A DNA stretch of 35,803 bases, taken from Acidobacteriota bacterium (lineage in GTDB: Bacteria; Acidobacteriota; CAIWXX01). Under the pieces are notes generated by a model that was not told the origin of the DNA, ran no database searches, and saw nothing but the letters and a program-made list of their open reading frames with translations. The stretch is from positions 1 to 35,803 of the forward strand of contig JACPPM010000099.1 of NCBI GenBank assembly GCA_016191015.1. The letters run 5' to 3'. A program made the position numbers and the translations under genes. Numbering within the stretch: position 1 is the stretch's first letter; each line of letters starts with the position of its first letter. Shown one piece after another: positions 7,496 through 16,255 of the stretch.

Positions 7496-8779
7496 ATGGA
7501 AGCAACTCTGATCAAGCACATCGGGCACACGGCCTTTCGCGACATTGACACATTCGTGCAGGGCGGCGGTTACAGGGCGGTGGAGAAGGCGTTCGGCATG
7601 CGGCCGGAGGAGGTGACCGAGGCCGTGAAGTCGTCGGGATTACGGGGGCGTGGAGGAGCCGGGTTTTCTGCGGGCATGAAGTGGAGCTTTGTGCCGAAGG
7701 AGAGCCAGCTCCCGAAATACCTCTGTTGCAACGCAGACGAAAGCGAGCCCGGCACGTTCAAGGACAGGCAGATTGTCGAGTACGAGCCGCACTTGCTGGT
7801 CGAGGGCATCATCATTTGCTGCTATGCCGTCGGGATCCACTCGGCCTACATCTACATTCGCGGTGAGTTCGCCTACGGCGCGGAGGTGCTCGAAAACGCG
7901 ATTGCCCAGGCCTACTCCCGAAACTATCTCGGCCGGGATATTCTCGGAAAGGGATTCGATCTCGACGTCACGGTTCATCGCGGTGCCGGAGCATACATCT
8001 GCGGTGAGGAGACGGCGCTGCTGGAGTCGCTGGAGGGCAAGAGAGGTCAGCCGCGGCTGAAGCCTCCGTTCCCGGCTGTCGTCGGGCTGTTCAACGGACC
8101 GACTGTCATCAACAACGTGGAGACGCTCGCCGCCATTCCCTCAATCATCAACAACGGGGCCGACTGGTATGCCGCGATCGGGCCTGAACGCAACCGGGGG
8201 ACGAAGCTCTTCTCGGTCAGCGGCCACGTCGTCAAGCCGGGTGTTTACGAAATGCCTCTGGGCACCAATTTGCTGGCGCTGATCAATGACTGCTGCGGTG
8301 GCATCAGACCAGGCCGCACGCTGAAGGCGGTCATCCCGGGAGGGGCCTCCGCTTCGGTCCTCAGAGCCGAGGAGTGCAACATCTCTCTCGATTTCGACTC
8401 CCTCGCGAAGGCCGGCAGCATGCTCGGTTCGGGTGGTGCGATCGTCATGGACGACAGCACGTGCATGGTCAAGGTGGCGCACACGGCCAGCCGGTTCTTC
8501 TACGAGGAGAGTTGCGGGAAGTGTACACCGTGCCGCGAAGGGATCGGCTGGGTGGAGAAGCTCTTTCGGCGCCTCGAGTCGGGCGGTGGCAGGGAGACCG
8601 ATCTGGCGCTCATTTCGGATATTTGCGACAACGTGAAGGGTAAGACTCTCTGCCCGTTTGGCGAGGCGTTCTCGGCACCGCTCGATACCTTCGTGAAGAA
8701 ATTCCGTGAGGAATTCCTCGAGCATGTCAGGCAGAAAAGATGCCCATTCGGAAATCCCCCACCCGACCCCGTGCACTGA
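7496..8779 (+). CDS. nuoF: NADH-quinone oxidoreductase subunit F (NADH/FMN-binding, NuoF)
   Basis: 427 residues, normal NuoF length. It contains the FMN/NADH glycine loops GRGGAGF (51-57) and GAGAYICGEETAL (163-175), and the N3 [4Fe-4S] cysteines Cys340, Cys343, Cys346 (SCGKCTPCREG) and Cys386 (TLCPFGE). It takes a hydride from NADH, passes electrons through FMN to iron-sulfur clusters and works with NuoG in the soluble arm of complex I or a related soluble hydrogenase/ferredoxin-linked dehydrogenase. The ribosome site is GAGGAGAG. nuoG follows after 27 nt. There is no nuoE gene before it and no membrane-arm genes in the window. It is therefore either part of a split nuo set or a dedicated NADH-oxidising module. 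Confidence 0.93.
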   Translation: MEATLIKHIGHTAFRDIDTFVQGGGYRAVEKAFGMRPEEVTEAVKSSGLRGRGGAGFSAGMKWSFVPKESQLPKYLCCNADESEPGTFKDRQIVEYEPHLLVEGIIICCYAVGIHSAYIYIRGEFAYGAEVLENAIAQAYSRNYLGRDILGKGFDLDVTVHRGAGAYICGEETALLESLEGKRGQPRLKPPFPAVVGLFNGPTVINNVETLAAIPSIINNGADWYAAIGPERNRGTKLFSVSGHVVKPGVYEMPLGTNLLALINDCCGGIRPGRTLKAVIPGGASASVLRAEECNISLDFDSLAKAGSMLGSGGAIVMDDSTCMVKVAHTASRFFYEESCGKCTPCREGIGWVEKLFRRLESGGGRETDLALISDICDNVKGKTLCPFGEAFSAPLDTFVKKFREEFLEHVRQKRCPFGNPPPDPVH

Positions 8780-8806
8780 GACAACGAATCCTGGAGGAAG
8801 CGCGCG

Positions 8807-10423
8807 ATGCCGACACTGACGATTGATGGCAAGGAGATCTCCGTTCCGAAAGGGACGACTGTTCTCGAGGCCGCGAAGACAAACGGGATTCATATCCCAC
8901 ACTACTGCTACCATCCTGCTTTGGCCGTCGTGGGCAACTGCCGGATGTGCCTGGTCAAGATCGAAGGCATGCCGAAGCTGCAGACCTCCTGCTCGACAGC
9001 GGTTGCCGAGAACATGAAGGTCTTCACGAAGACGGACGAGGTGCGGAAGGCACAGCAGGGCGTGATGGAGCTCCTTCTCATCAACCATCCGCTCGACTGC
9101 CCCGTCTGCGATCAGGGCGGTGAGTGCGACCTGCAGGATTTCTCGTACGGATACGGCGCCGGGAAGTCGCGCTACGAATTCGAGAAACAGACATTTGTCG
9201 AGCGGTCGCTCGGGCCCGTCATCAAGCTGAACATGAACCGCTGCATCCGGTGCACGCGATGTGTTCGGTTCTGCCAGGAGGTGCGGGGAAAGGCTGAGCT
9301 TGACTTCTTCTACCGCGGGCAGCACAGCGAGCTTGCGACGTATGACAACCAGGAGCTGACCGGGGCCCTTCAGGGCAACCTTGTCGACGTCTGCCCTGTC
9401 GGCGCACTCACGAGCAAGGACTACCGCTTCAAGAGCCGGCCGTGGGACAACCGTGATGTCAAATCGGTGTGCCCCTTCTGCGAGAAAGGCTGCTCGACGG
9501 ACATCACCGTGAAATGGCGCACGGGGCAGCTCCTCCGGACCAAGCCCAGGTACAACCCAGATGTGAATGGCCACTGGATGTGTGACCATGGACGATTCGG
9601 ATACCATGCGATTTTCGACGGGCAACGTGTTCAGAAGTCCGAGGCGACGATCGGGGGCGCGGGGCTCTCCGTCGTGCCCAGAGAGAAGGCCTACGCGGCT
9701 GTCTACGAGGCCTCGAAACGGATACGCGAGCGGGATGGTGGCAGCGTGTTTTTCGGACTGGGGTCACCGCATGCGTCGAACGAGGACAACTTCATGCTCG
9801 CCAAGTTCATGAAGGACGCGTTCCAGTGTGCTCATTTCGGCCTGAATGCCACGGAGGACTCGGGCGAGGCCGAGGACTACCCAGGCTTCAAGATCCCATC
9901 CTTCAAGGCTCCAAACCTTCAGGGTGCGCGGGACGCAGGGATCACCGAACAAGGTGTTGGATACGCGGGGCTGAGGACGGCGATTGGGAAGGGCGAAGTG
10001 AAGGCTCTGTTCGTTCTCGCCGGAAATCGCTTCTCGGATTGGCGCGGCGACTTTGAGCTGATGAAGCGCGTCGATCTCCTCGTCATCTTTGAGCTCCTCC
10101 CTTCGCCTCTCCACCCTCTCGCCACTGCGACCATCCCCGCTGCCGCATGGACCGAGACCGACGGGACGATGACGAACATGCAGGGTCGGATCCAGAGATT
10201 CTGGAGGGGGGTGGACCCGGCCGGCGATGCGATACCGCAGTGGCAGGCGCTGGTTGAGCTGGGACAGCGCTTCGGACTGCAGGGATACCAACAGCTCAAG
10301 CGGGCCGAGGATGCCTTCAAGCTCCTCGCCGCATCAACACCAGGCTACGCCGGCCTGGACTATTCGAAGATCGGCGACCGCGGAGTGCTGCGGGTGGTCG
10401 AAGAGGCGGCGCTGGCACGGTAG
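8807..10423 (+). CDS. nuoG: NADH-quinone oxidoreductase subunit G (iron-sulfur subunit NuoG), short form
   Basis: 538 residues. In order: a plant-type [2Fe-2S] domain (Cys34, Cys45, Cys48, Cys62); the His/Cys3 [4Fe-4S] motif (His94, Cys98, Cys101, Cys107); a [4Fe-4S] set in NRCIRCTRCVRFC (Cys146, 149, 152 with Cys196); and a molybdopterin-oxidoreductase-type start CPFCEKGC (Cys222, 225, 229 plus the Cys in HWMCDHG) that would hold the extra N7 cluster. The C-terminal molybdopterin-like part is much shorter than in E. coli NuoG (about 900 residues), although ETDGTMTNMQGRIQRF is retained. It starts at an ATG behind GGAGG, 27 nt after nuoF. It relays electrons from NuoF to the complex or an alternative acceptor. 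Confidence 0.9.
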   Translation: MPTLTIDGKEISVPKGTTVLEAAKTNGIHIPHYCYHPALAVVGNCRMCLVKIEGMPKLQTSCSTAVAENMKVFTKTDEVRKAQQGVMELLLINHPLDCPVCDQGGECDLQDFSYGYGAGKSRYEFEKQTFVERSLGPVIKLNMNRCIRCTRCVRFCQEVRGKAELDFFYRGQHSELATYDNQELTGALQGNLVDVCPVGALTSKDYRFKSRPWDNRDVKSVCPFCEKGCSTDITVKWRTGQLLRTKPRYNPDVNGHWMCDHGRFGYHAIFDGQRVQKSEATIGGAGLSVVPREKAYAAVYEASKRIRERDGGSVFFGLGSPHASNEDNFMLAKFMKDAFQCAHFGLNATEDSGEAEDYPGFKIPSFKAPNLQGARDAGITEQGVGYAGLRTAIGKGEVKALFVLAGNRFSDWRGDFELMKRVDLLVIFELLPSPLHPLATATIPAAAWTETDGTMTNMQGRIQRFWRGVDPAGDAIPQWQALVELGQRFGLQGYQQLKRAEDAFKLLAASTPGYAGLDYSKIGDRGVLRVVEEAALAR

Positions 10424-10437
10424 GAGGAGGGGAGGCG

Positions 10438-11217
10438 ATGCAGGAGCTGGCCGCGGTCAACGACGCCCTGGCGCGCTATATTCGTCCCGCCACCTTCCCA
10501 CTCGCCGCCCGGATGGTCCCGAAGGGTGAGCAGCTTCCGCCGCGAATCAAGAGGCCGTATCGCGACCTCGGCGAAAAGGTGACGATTTGCCAGGTCATCG
10601 GAATGGCACGCCACTATGGGTGGGCGATGTTCATCGGAGCCGAGGATGCGAGCTGTCCGATTCAGCGAACGGTGTTCGGGCTCGAGCCCATGACTGAGTA
10701 CTATTCCGAAGGGAACCTCTGCTCCGGCATGTACACAGCCACTCCCGAGTTGGGGCGCAAGACCGAATCGGCAGTTGCTCGCGTCGGCTATGGAGACTAC
10801 GACGGGACGCTCGTGGCGCCGCTCGAACGCGCCGCCTTCACTCCGGAGGTGTTCGTCATCTACGGCAATTCCGCCCAGGTCATGATTCTCGTCGCAGCAT
10901 GGCTGTACCATCGCGGTGGTGAGCTCACCTCATCATTCACCGCCCGCGCCGATTGCTCGGATATCATCATCCGCACCATCCAGAAGGACGCTCCGCAGGT
11001 GATCCTCCCCTGCAACGGCGATCGCGTGTTCGGACAGACAGAGGACTGGGAGATGGCTTTCACCGCCCCGGCGCGATGCATCGATGAAATCGTCGACGGC
11101 CTCGCAAAGTGCCACCAGGGCGGCATCCGCTACCCGATCCCGAAGTGGCTCCGGTACACGCCAAAGTACCCCGACCACTACACCAAGCTCGACGAGATCT
11201 GGAAATCGGGCAAGTAG
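10438..11217 (+). CDS. DUF169 family protein, function unknown
   Basis: 259 residues without signal peptide or membrane segment. The layout is typical of DUF169 (COG2043): KVTICQVIGMARHYGW near the N-terminus, a central FGLEP ... GMYTATPE stretch, PEVFVIYGNSAQVMIL, and a C-terminal half with CNGDRVFG and a lysine/tyrosine-rich end. Several cysteines (CQVIG, SCPIQ, LCSG, DCSD, LPCNG) could bind metal or a cluster, but no recognised motif is formed. A strong GAGGAGGGGAGG site and only 14 nt after nuoG indicate co-transcription and perhaps a role linked to NuoFG electron transfer. That functional link is inference only. Confidence 0.75.
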   Translation: MQELAAVNDALARYIRPATFPLAARMVPKGEQLPPRIKRPYRDLGEKVTICQVIGMARHYGWAMFIGAEDASCPIQRTVFGLEPMTEYYSEGNLCSGMYTATPELGRKTESAVARVGYGDYDGTLVAPLERAAFTPEVFVIYGNSAQVMILVAAWLYHRGGELTSSFTARADCSDIIIRTIQKDAPQVILPCNGDRVFGQTEDWEMAFTAPARCIDEIVDGLAKCHQGGIRYPIPKWLRYTPKYPDHYTKLDEIWKSGK

Positions 11218-11382
11218 CCGCGGATCGTTTCGCTTAGTCCGTTTTGGGGTCGAAGAAGTCGAGTCCAGACACGAAACGGCAAAACGTTCGAGGGGACGAG
11301 ATCTTCCGGACTTCTCTCAGGAAAGCAGGAAGGGAGGAATTCAGGAACGCATCCCGCATCTCGGAGGTCCGCGATTGCACGG

Positions 11383-11503
11383 AACGCTCTCACCCCTTCG
11401 CTTCGCTCAGGGCTCCGGCTCCACGCTCCAGGCGCGCGAAGCGCGCCGGACGCTTGCACGCGCGGTGGGACCGCAACCTGGTCGGTCGCGGCTCCGCCGC
11501 GTT
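11383..11503. repeat. Dispersed repeat, copy 1 (inverted match to 35699-35794)
   Basis: The first 72 bases (from AACGCTCTCACCCCTTCG to GCCGGACGCT, 11383-11454) recur nearly unchanged, on the opposite strand, at the right end of the window. The end GCGGCTCCGCCGCGTT (11488-11503) also matches. This copy carries about 33 bases between the two blocks, where the other has a shorter segment. A hairpin CGCGC-GAA-GCGCG lies inside. The rest of the 11218-11508 gap shows nothing I recognise. Confidence 0.7.
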
Positions 11504-11508
11504 CGGGC

Positions 11509-12111
11509 TCAGTGCGATTCGCCCCACACGCGTTCGATGAACTGGTCCCGCCCGGAGAACATCCTGTAGGACTTATAGCGGACGGGGTCCTTCTTGTAGA
11601 AGTCCTGGTGATACTCCTCAGCGCGATAGAATTTTCCTGCCTGCAGGATCTCGGTGACGATGGGCTTGGACAACTTGCCGGAGTGGGCCAGGCGATCGCG
11701 CGATGCGAGCGCCAGCCGCTTCTGGTCATCGCTTACGTAAAAGATCCCGGACCGGTACTGCCTCCCGCGGTCCACGAACTGACCACCGGCATCGCTCGGA
11801 TCGATCTGGCGCCAAAAAACCTCGAGGAGCTTCTCGTAGCTGATTCGGGACGGATCGTAGACAATCTTGACCGATTCCCGATGGCCGGTCGTTCCCGATG
11901 AAACCTCCTCATAGGTGGGGTTCTCCTCAATCCCACCCGCATACCCGGAGATGACCTGGGAGACCCCATCGAGTTTCTCGAAAGGGGGCTCCATACACCA
12001 GAAACATCCCCCGGCGAATATGGCTTCTTCCTGTTTTCTCTGCTCGGCGAAGGATGCCGTCGCGAGTGCCAAGACGCACCCGATCGATACCCACAATCGG
12101 CTCATCGTCAT
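11509..12111 (-). CDS. msrA: Exported peptide-methionine (S)-S-oxide reductase MsrA
   Basis: 200 residues. An N-terminal hydrophobic signal segment (about 5-22, ending ATASFA) precedes the MsrA fold. The catalytic GCFWC motif has its nucleophile at Cys36, followed by PFEKLDGV, SGYAGG, the conserved GHRESVKIVYDP stretch and the Y/E/D-rich segment EEYHQDFYKK near the C-terminus. It reduces methionine-S-sulfoxide in proteins, here most likely in the periplasm because of the signal peptide. I chose the ATG at 12111 because GGAGGAGCG precedes it by 3-8 nt; the longer frame from 12150 has no such site. No MsrB domain is attached. The reductant for recycling is not encoded nearby, although a peroxiredoxin at 18563 is another exported redox-repair protein. 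Confidence 0.93.
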   Translation of the reverse strand: MTMSRLWVSIGCVLALATASFAEQRKQEEAIFAGGCFWCMEPPFEKLDGVSQVISGYAGGIEENPTYEEVSSGTTGHRESVKIVYDPSRISYEKLLEVFWRQIDPSDAGGQFVDRGRQYRSGIFYVSDDQKRLALASRDRLAHSGKLSKPIVTEILQAGKFYRAEEYHQDFYKKDPVRYKSYRMFSGRDQFIERVWGESH

Positions 12112-12442
12112 TCTCGCTCCTCCAATCGGCGGGGCCTTGAGCCCGTCCATGCTATCTGTCGTCGTTCTGGCTCAAACCTTACAGTCTGCCGGCTGGTCGA
12201 TGATTCGATCTCTTCTCGGGCTCGAATCCGGCTTGGTGCATCATGCTGTCACCTGTGTCGAAGAGGCCATGTGGTTTGCTGCTCGACCGAGGGCGGACTC
12301 CTCGGCTATGCGCCGTCCACAACTGACCATCGCAGCGACAGCGATGAAATCGCACACCTCCACCCGGAACCGCGGCAGATCGCCCGGACACCCTGACGGA
12401 ACCCTCCGGAGCGATCTGCCTGCAAAGTGCGTCTCGACGCGC
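12112..12442. other. Gene-free spacer, nothing recognised
   Basis: 331 nt between two minus-strand genes. It should contain the msrA promoter. No convincing -35/-10 pair, hairpin or short coding frame with family features was found. Confidence 0.4.
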
Positions 12443-12814
12443 TCAGTGCTGAGGCGAGCCGACGAACTGCGCGCTCCCGAATCCGAGGATCGGGTAGAAT
12501 ATTGGCCCGAGAAAGGCCAATCCCAGCCCGAATCCGGTGCCCTTACCAAAGGCCTTGGCGATGTCGATGGCCACCAGGATGAGAATGACGAAATTCACCA
12601 ACGGCACGCACAGCAAGATGATCCACCATATCGGGCGGCCGGCAATCTCCAGCAGCACGATCAAGTTGTAGATCGGGATGATGCTCGCCCACCCTGGTTT
12701 GCCAGCTTTCGCAAAAGTCTTCCAGAAACCGGCGATCACGAGTACGACGACCGCCAGCCACACCAGCAGGAACATCGTTCCGAAGATCGCTCCCCCTCCG
12801 CCGGATTCCTCCAC
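12443..12814 (-). CDS. Small integral membrane protein of the DUF5684 type
   Basis: 123 residues. A short glycine-rich N-terminus is followed by a first membrane helix (about 11-30), then the characteristic KAGKPGWASIIPIYN loop, a second helix region LVILLEIAGRPIWW-type (about 51-66), a third (VPLVNFVILILVAIDI) and the FGKGTGFGLGLAFLGPIFYPILGFG ending (glycine-rich, about 89-113). This layout is that of DUF5684 proteins, whose role is unknown; members are often near secretion or signal-peptidase genes. It starts with GTG at 12814 behind AAGGAGGAA with a 5-8 nt spacer. It is monocistronic as far as can be seen. Confidence 0.75.
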   Translation of the reverse strand: MEESGGGGAIFGTMFLLVWLAVVVLVIAGFWKTFAKAGKPGWASIIPIYNLIVLLEIAGRPIWWIILLCVPLVNFVILILVAIDIAKAFGKGTGFGLGLAFLGPIFYPILGFGSAQFVGSPQH

Positions 12815-13147
12815 TTGCTTCCTCCTTAGTTGGTCAACGAGGTTGTTTAATCGATGACGGTGCGCGCATGCTCCTTCGGTCTTGCCCCCTCGAAAACATG
12901 CAGAGCCCGCCTGTTTGGAATCGACGATTCATGACAGAAGAATAACGGATGCGGGAGACTGGGTGCAAGGACTCCCAGATCTGTCCGAGAATGCATCTGT
13001 GATCTGGGACGCGTCCATCGTTGACGTAAACATAGAGGAGAAGGTTTCATTCCGTCTATATCTACGTCCACGGCTAGGCCCCTGTTGTCACAGAGGGCGC
13101 AACGACTCGACGGGACTGAGGCCTCAACAGTTCATGAATCCCGATGC
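12815..13147. other. Gene-free spacer between divergent genes
   Basis: About 330 nt separating the minus-strand membrane protein from the plus-strand carboxypeptidase. It should hold the promoter of the former. The only site I can support is the carboxypeptidase promoter at its right edge. Confidence 0.4.
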
Positions 13148-13176
13148 TTGACACCGTCCGGATGCTCGCATATTAG
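13148..13176 (+). promoter_or_regulatory. Strong sigma-70-like promoter of the M14 carboxypeptidase
   Basis: Consensus TTGACA (13148-13153), a 17-nt spacer and TATTAG (13171-13176). The -10 box overlaps the GTG at 13176, which rules that codon out as a start and supports the downstream ATG at 13212. Confidence 0.65.
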
Positions 13177-13211
13177 TGAATCGCACCATGACCTATTCCA
13201 GGAGTAGACAG

Positions 13212-14948
13212 ATGACGCGCCTCTCCTTTCTTGTTTCCATAGCGGCTTTCACTGCGACCACGGCGACGGCCGGAACGCTGACTCATTGCGAGACGAGCGA
13301 CTTCGCGAGCACGCCACGGTACGCCGAGACCATCGAATTCGTGAAGAGGCTCGAGGCGATCGCTCCGTGGATGCGCTACGAGTCATTCGGCCTGTCGCCG
13401 GCGGGGCGCGAGCTTCCGCTCATCATCTGCGACAAGTCGAAGAAATTCGAACCTTTGGCGGGGAAACCGGTGATTCTCGTTTTCAACGGCATCCACGCCG
13501 GTGAGATCGACGGCAAGGATGCTTGCCTGATGTTGCTCCGCGACATGACCGCGGGCAAGTATGCCGAGTGGCTCAACAGAATGACGTTGCTGATCGTACC
13601 GATTCTGAACGTGGACGGACACGAACGCTTCGGCCTCTACAACCGCCCGAATCAGAACGGCCCTGAAGGCGGCATGGGATTCAGGGTGAATGCCGAGGGA
13701 GTGAACCTGAATCGGGACTGGATGAAGCTCGAGACGCCCGAGTGTCGCGCTCTGGTGACTGTGTACAACAAGTGGCGGCCGCAGCTGGTGGTCGACATGC
13801 ATACGAGCGATGGCGAAGATTTCCAGTACGACCTCCAGTATCTCTGGGGCGTTCATCCGTCCACATCATCGACGAAACAGGCCTACCAGGAAGCGCTCGC
13901 GGACCGGATTCGACAAAAAATGTTGCCGATGGGCCACAAGACCAGCCTCTACCTCTCTCTACAAGACCCGACGGATGCGGCATCCGGTGTGCGGCTCTAT
14001 CCCCCATCCCCTCGCTTCTCCACCTCATACTTCGATCTTCGCGATTCCATGTCGATCCTGGTCGAGACACATGCAGACAAAGACTACCGGACTCGAGTCC
14101 TCGCGGCTCGCGACTACCTGGAGCAGCTTTTCTCGGAGATTGCGAAAGATCCGGCGAGCCTCCTGACGGCCACGGACGCGGCTCGGCGCGAGACCTCGTC
14201 TCGCCAGGCCGGCGGCCCTTTCGCGATCGGAATGGAAATCACCGACGCGACGCGGCCGTACCCATACGAAGGGTGGGTCATGAGTGCCGTGAAAAGCGAG
14301 GTCACTGGCGGGATGATCCCCGTCTACACGCGAACACCGAGAACGTACCAGACCACGATCCAGGACCGCCTCAAGGTCACAAGGGAGATCGCGGTTCCCA
14401 CGGCCTACATCCTGGAGCCTGGCATGAGTCGGATTGCGAAGAAGATCGAGGAGCACGGGATCACGATACATCGTCTGGTCGAGCCCGCTGAGCTGGCGGT
14501 CGAGGCCTATCGCGTGGAAAAGATCGAATTCCAGCCAGCCTCCTACCAGGGGCATCACCCGGCAAGCGGCACGTTCATTATCGAGAAACAGACCCGGCGG
14601 TTCGAAGCCGGCTCGTATGTGATCCCGGGTGTTCAGCCCGAAACCGCTGTGTTGGTCTACCTGCTCGAACCTGAATCGGGTGAGGGGCTGTTCCATTGGA
14701 ACTACTTCGACTGGATCGTCGAGCAGAAGGAGGGACCGGAGGACTACACGATGGAGCTGTGGGCGGCCCAGATGCTGAAGGACCCGGACATCCGCGGCGA
14801 GTACCAGGAGAGGCTCGCGAAAGACGAGGCGTTCGCCAAGGACGCGGAAAAACGCCTCCGGTTCTTCTACGAGAAGTCGCCGTACTTCGACCGTGAGGTC
14901 GGGTTGTACCCGGTCTTCCGGTACTCGGGGCCATCCGTCCCGAAGTAG
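13212..14948 (+). CDS. Secreted M14-family zinc carboxypeptidase
   Basis: 578 residues. The start at 13212 is fixed by AGGAG 7 nt upstream and the promoter at 13148-13176. It gives a clean signal peptide (MTRLSFLVSIAAFTATTATAG). Zinc ligands are His95 and Glu98 in NGIHAGEIDG and His197 in VVDMHTSDG; the general-base Glu is Glu285 in ILVETHADKD. A VNLNRDW substrate-binding stretch lies near 167. These are the complete catalytic set of the peptidase M14 family. About 280 further residues after the catalytic domain form an extension rich in beta-type sequence, common in bacterial M14 proteins of the periplasm. It removes C-terminal residues from peptides or acts on cell-wall peptides. It stands alone between spacers. 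Confidence 0.87.
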   Translation: MTRLSFLVSIAAFTATTATAGTLTHCETSDFASTPRYAETIEFVKRLEAIAPWMRYESFGLSPAGRELPLIICDKSKKFEPLAGKPVILVFNGIHAGEIDGKDACLMLLRDMTAGKYAEWLNRMTLLIVPILNVDGHERFGLYNRPNQNGPEGGMGFRVNAEGVNLNRDWMKLETPECRALVTVYNKWRPQLVVDMHTSDGEDFQYDLQYLWGVHPSTSSTKQAYQEALADRIRQKMLPMGHKTSLYLSLQDPTDAASGVRLYPPSPRFSTSYFDLRDSMSILVETHADKDYRTRVLAARDYLEQLFSEIAKDPASLLTATDAARRETSSRQAGGPFAIGMEITDATRPYPYEGWVMSAVKSEVTGGMIPVYTRTPRTYQTTIQDRLKVTREIAVPTAYILEPGMSRIAKKIEEHGITIHRLVEPAELAVEAYRVEKIEFQPASYQGHHPASGTFIIEKQTRRFEAGSYVIPGVQPETAVLVYLLEPESGEGLFHWNYFDWIVEQKEGPEDYTMELWAAQMLKDPDIRGEYQERLAKDEAFAKDAEKRLRFFYEKSPYFDREVGLYPVFRYSGPSVPK

Positions 14949-15040
14949 AAACCTGGAACCGGACACTGGCGGCGGTCGATATGCCGACGTAGCGCCTCAG
15001 TCTTCCGGGCGCTCCACCATCTTCCCACAATTGCCTCATG

Positions 15041-15132
15041 CGCGGGCTGAAGCCCGCGGCTACCAGAATCGGCGGACTCTGTGCGGCTCATCGTATCCTT
15101 CCGAGAGGCGGTAGGTGCGGCTTCAGCCCGCG
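15041..15132. repeat. Inverted repeat with GCGGGCTGAAGCCCGC cores
   Basis: The left arm 15041-15064 begins with the self-complementary CGCGGGCTGAAGCCCGCG. The right arm 15110-15132 is its imperfect inverted copy, ending CTTCAGCCCGCG. It lies in the 320-nt spacer between the carboxypeptidase and the GDP-sugar operon, which otherwise holds only the promoter below. It may act as a bidirectional terminator or belong to a dispersed repeat family. Confidence 0.55.
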
Positions 15133-15188
15133 TTCCGGGCAGTATCGCACCACTCCACTGAGGCGTTATCGCCATCAGCTTCTTGCTT

Positions 15189-15217
15189 TTTACTTTTTGC
15201 TTCCTCCTTTGTAGAAT
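15189..15217 (+). promoter_or_regulatory. Putative promoter of the GDP-sugar operon
   Basis: TTTACT (15189-15194), 17 nt, TAGAAT (15212-15217) in a T-rich stretch that stands out from the GC-rich surroundings. It lies about 50 nt before the GTG start at 15269. Confidence 0.4.
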
Positions 15218-15268
15218 ACCGTTTCTCTTTGCCCGGCTAAGCCCGGAGTATGAAGGAGGGAGTGCAGA

Positions 15269-16255
15269 GTGAAAGTATTAATTACCGGGATCACGGGGTT
15301 TGCCGGGTCTCATCTGGCGGACTATATTCTCGCGGAACATCGTGGCGTTGAAGTGTGCGGGATCATGCGGTGGCGGAGTCGCCGCGAGAACATCGAGCAC
15401 ATTGCCGACAAGATCCGTCTGATCGAGTGCGACCTGAGGGATCTCTCATCCACGAAGGACGTGATTGGTGAGCTGAGGCCCGACAAGATTTTCCATCTGG
15501 CGGCGCAGAGTTTCGTCCCTACATCGTGGAACGCCCCCGCCGAAAGCCTGACGACGAACATTCTCGGACAGCTCAACGTCTTCGAAGCTTGCCGCTCACT
15601 CGGCATCAATCCCTGGATTCAGCTCGCCTGCTCGAGCGAGGAGTATGGGCTGGTGCATCCCGACGAGGTTCCGATCAAGGAGACCAATCCGCTGCGGCCG
15701 CTGAGCCCCTATGCTGTCTCGAAGGTCGGCCAGGATTATCTCGGCTACCAGTACGCGCAGTCGTACAAGATGAACATCGTGCGCACGCGGGGGTTCAATC
15801 ACACCGGACCGCGTCGGGGTGATGTCTTCGTCGACTCGAACTTCGCCTGCCAGATCGTTCGCATCGAGAAGGGTTTGGCGGAGCCTGTCATCTATGTGGG
15901 CAATCTCGACGCGATCCGGGATTTCACGGACGTGAGGGACATGGTGCGGGGTTACTGGCTGAGCACGGAGCGATGCGAGCCGGGTGAGGTTTACAACATC
16001 TGCAGCGGTCGTGGCATCGTCATCCGCGACATGCTCGACCTGCTCCTCGCCATGGCCAAGGTCAAGGTCGAGCTCAGGACCGACCCCAAGCGGCTCAGAC
16101 CCAGCGACGTCGAGATCCTCCAGGGAGACTACTCCAAGTTCCACAAAGCCACCGGGTGGGAGCCGAAGTACAAGCTCGAAGACACGCTGGCCGATCTGAT
16201 GTCCTACTGGCGGCAGAGGTTCAACGCGGCCGGCGCCGGCGCATGCGTTGCCTGA
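15269..16255 (+). CDS. gmd: GDP-mannose 4,6-dehydratase-like SDR
   Basis: 328-residue extended short-chain dehydrogenase. NAD(P)-binding loop GITGFAGSHL (7-16), an arginine-rich loop RWRSRREN (34-41) typical of GDP-mannose dehydratases, FHLAAQSFVPTSW (75-87), catalytic SSEEYG (122-127) and Tyr148/Lys152 (PYAVSK), and the conserved RGFNHTGPRRG. It converts GDP-D-mannose to GDP-4-keto-6-deoxy-D-mannose. It starts with GTG at 15269, with AAGGAGGGAG upstream. It overlaps the next SDR by 13 nt, so the two are translationally coupled and probably form a two-step pathway to GDP-rhamnose or a related 6-deoxyhexose for surface glycans. Confidence 0.87.
   Translation: MKVLITGITGFAGSHLADYILAEHRGVEVCGIMRWRSRRENIEHIADKIRLIECDLRDLSSTKDVIGELRPDKIFHLAAQSFVPTSWNAPAESLTTNILGQLNVFEACRSLGINPWIQLACSSEEYGLVHPDEVPIKETNPLRPLSPYAVSKVGQDYLGYQYAQSYKMNIVRTRGFNHTGPRRGDVFVDSNFACQIVRIEKGLAEPVIYVGNLDAIRDFTDVRDMVRGYWLSTERCEPGEVYNICSGRGIVIRDMLDLLLAMAKVKVELRTDPKRLRPSDVEILQGDYSKFHKATGWEPKYKLEDTLADLMSYWRQRFNAAGAGACVA

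Noticed and set aside
8141..9625. 494-codon open frame on the minus strand
   Set aside because: It is antisense to nuoF/nuoG, whose cofactor motifs are complete. The antisense product has no recognisable domain.
13176..13211. Upstream GTG (13176) or ATG (13188) starts of the M14 carboxypeptidase
   Set aside because: The GTG overlaps the -10 box. The ATG at 13212 has an AGGAG site and leaves a clean signal peptide.
14025..14966. 313-codon minus-strand frame
   Set aside because: It is antisense to the M14 carboxypeptidase. Its composition is typical of a GC-rich shadow.
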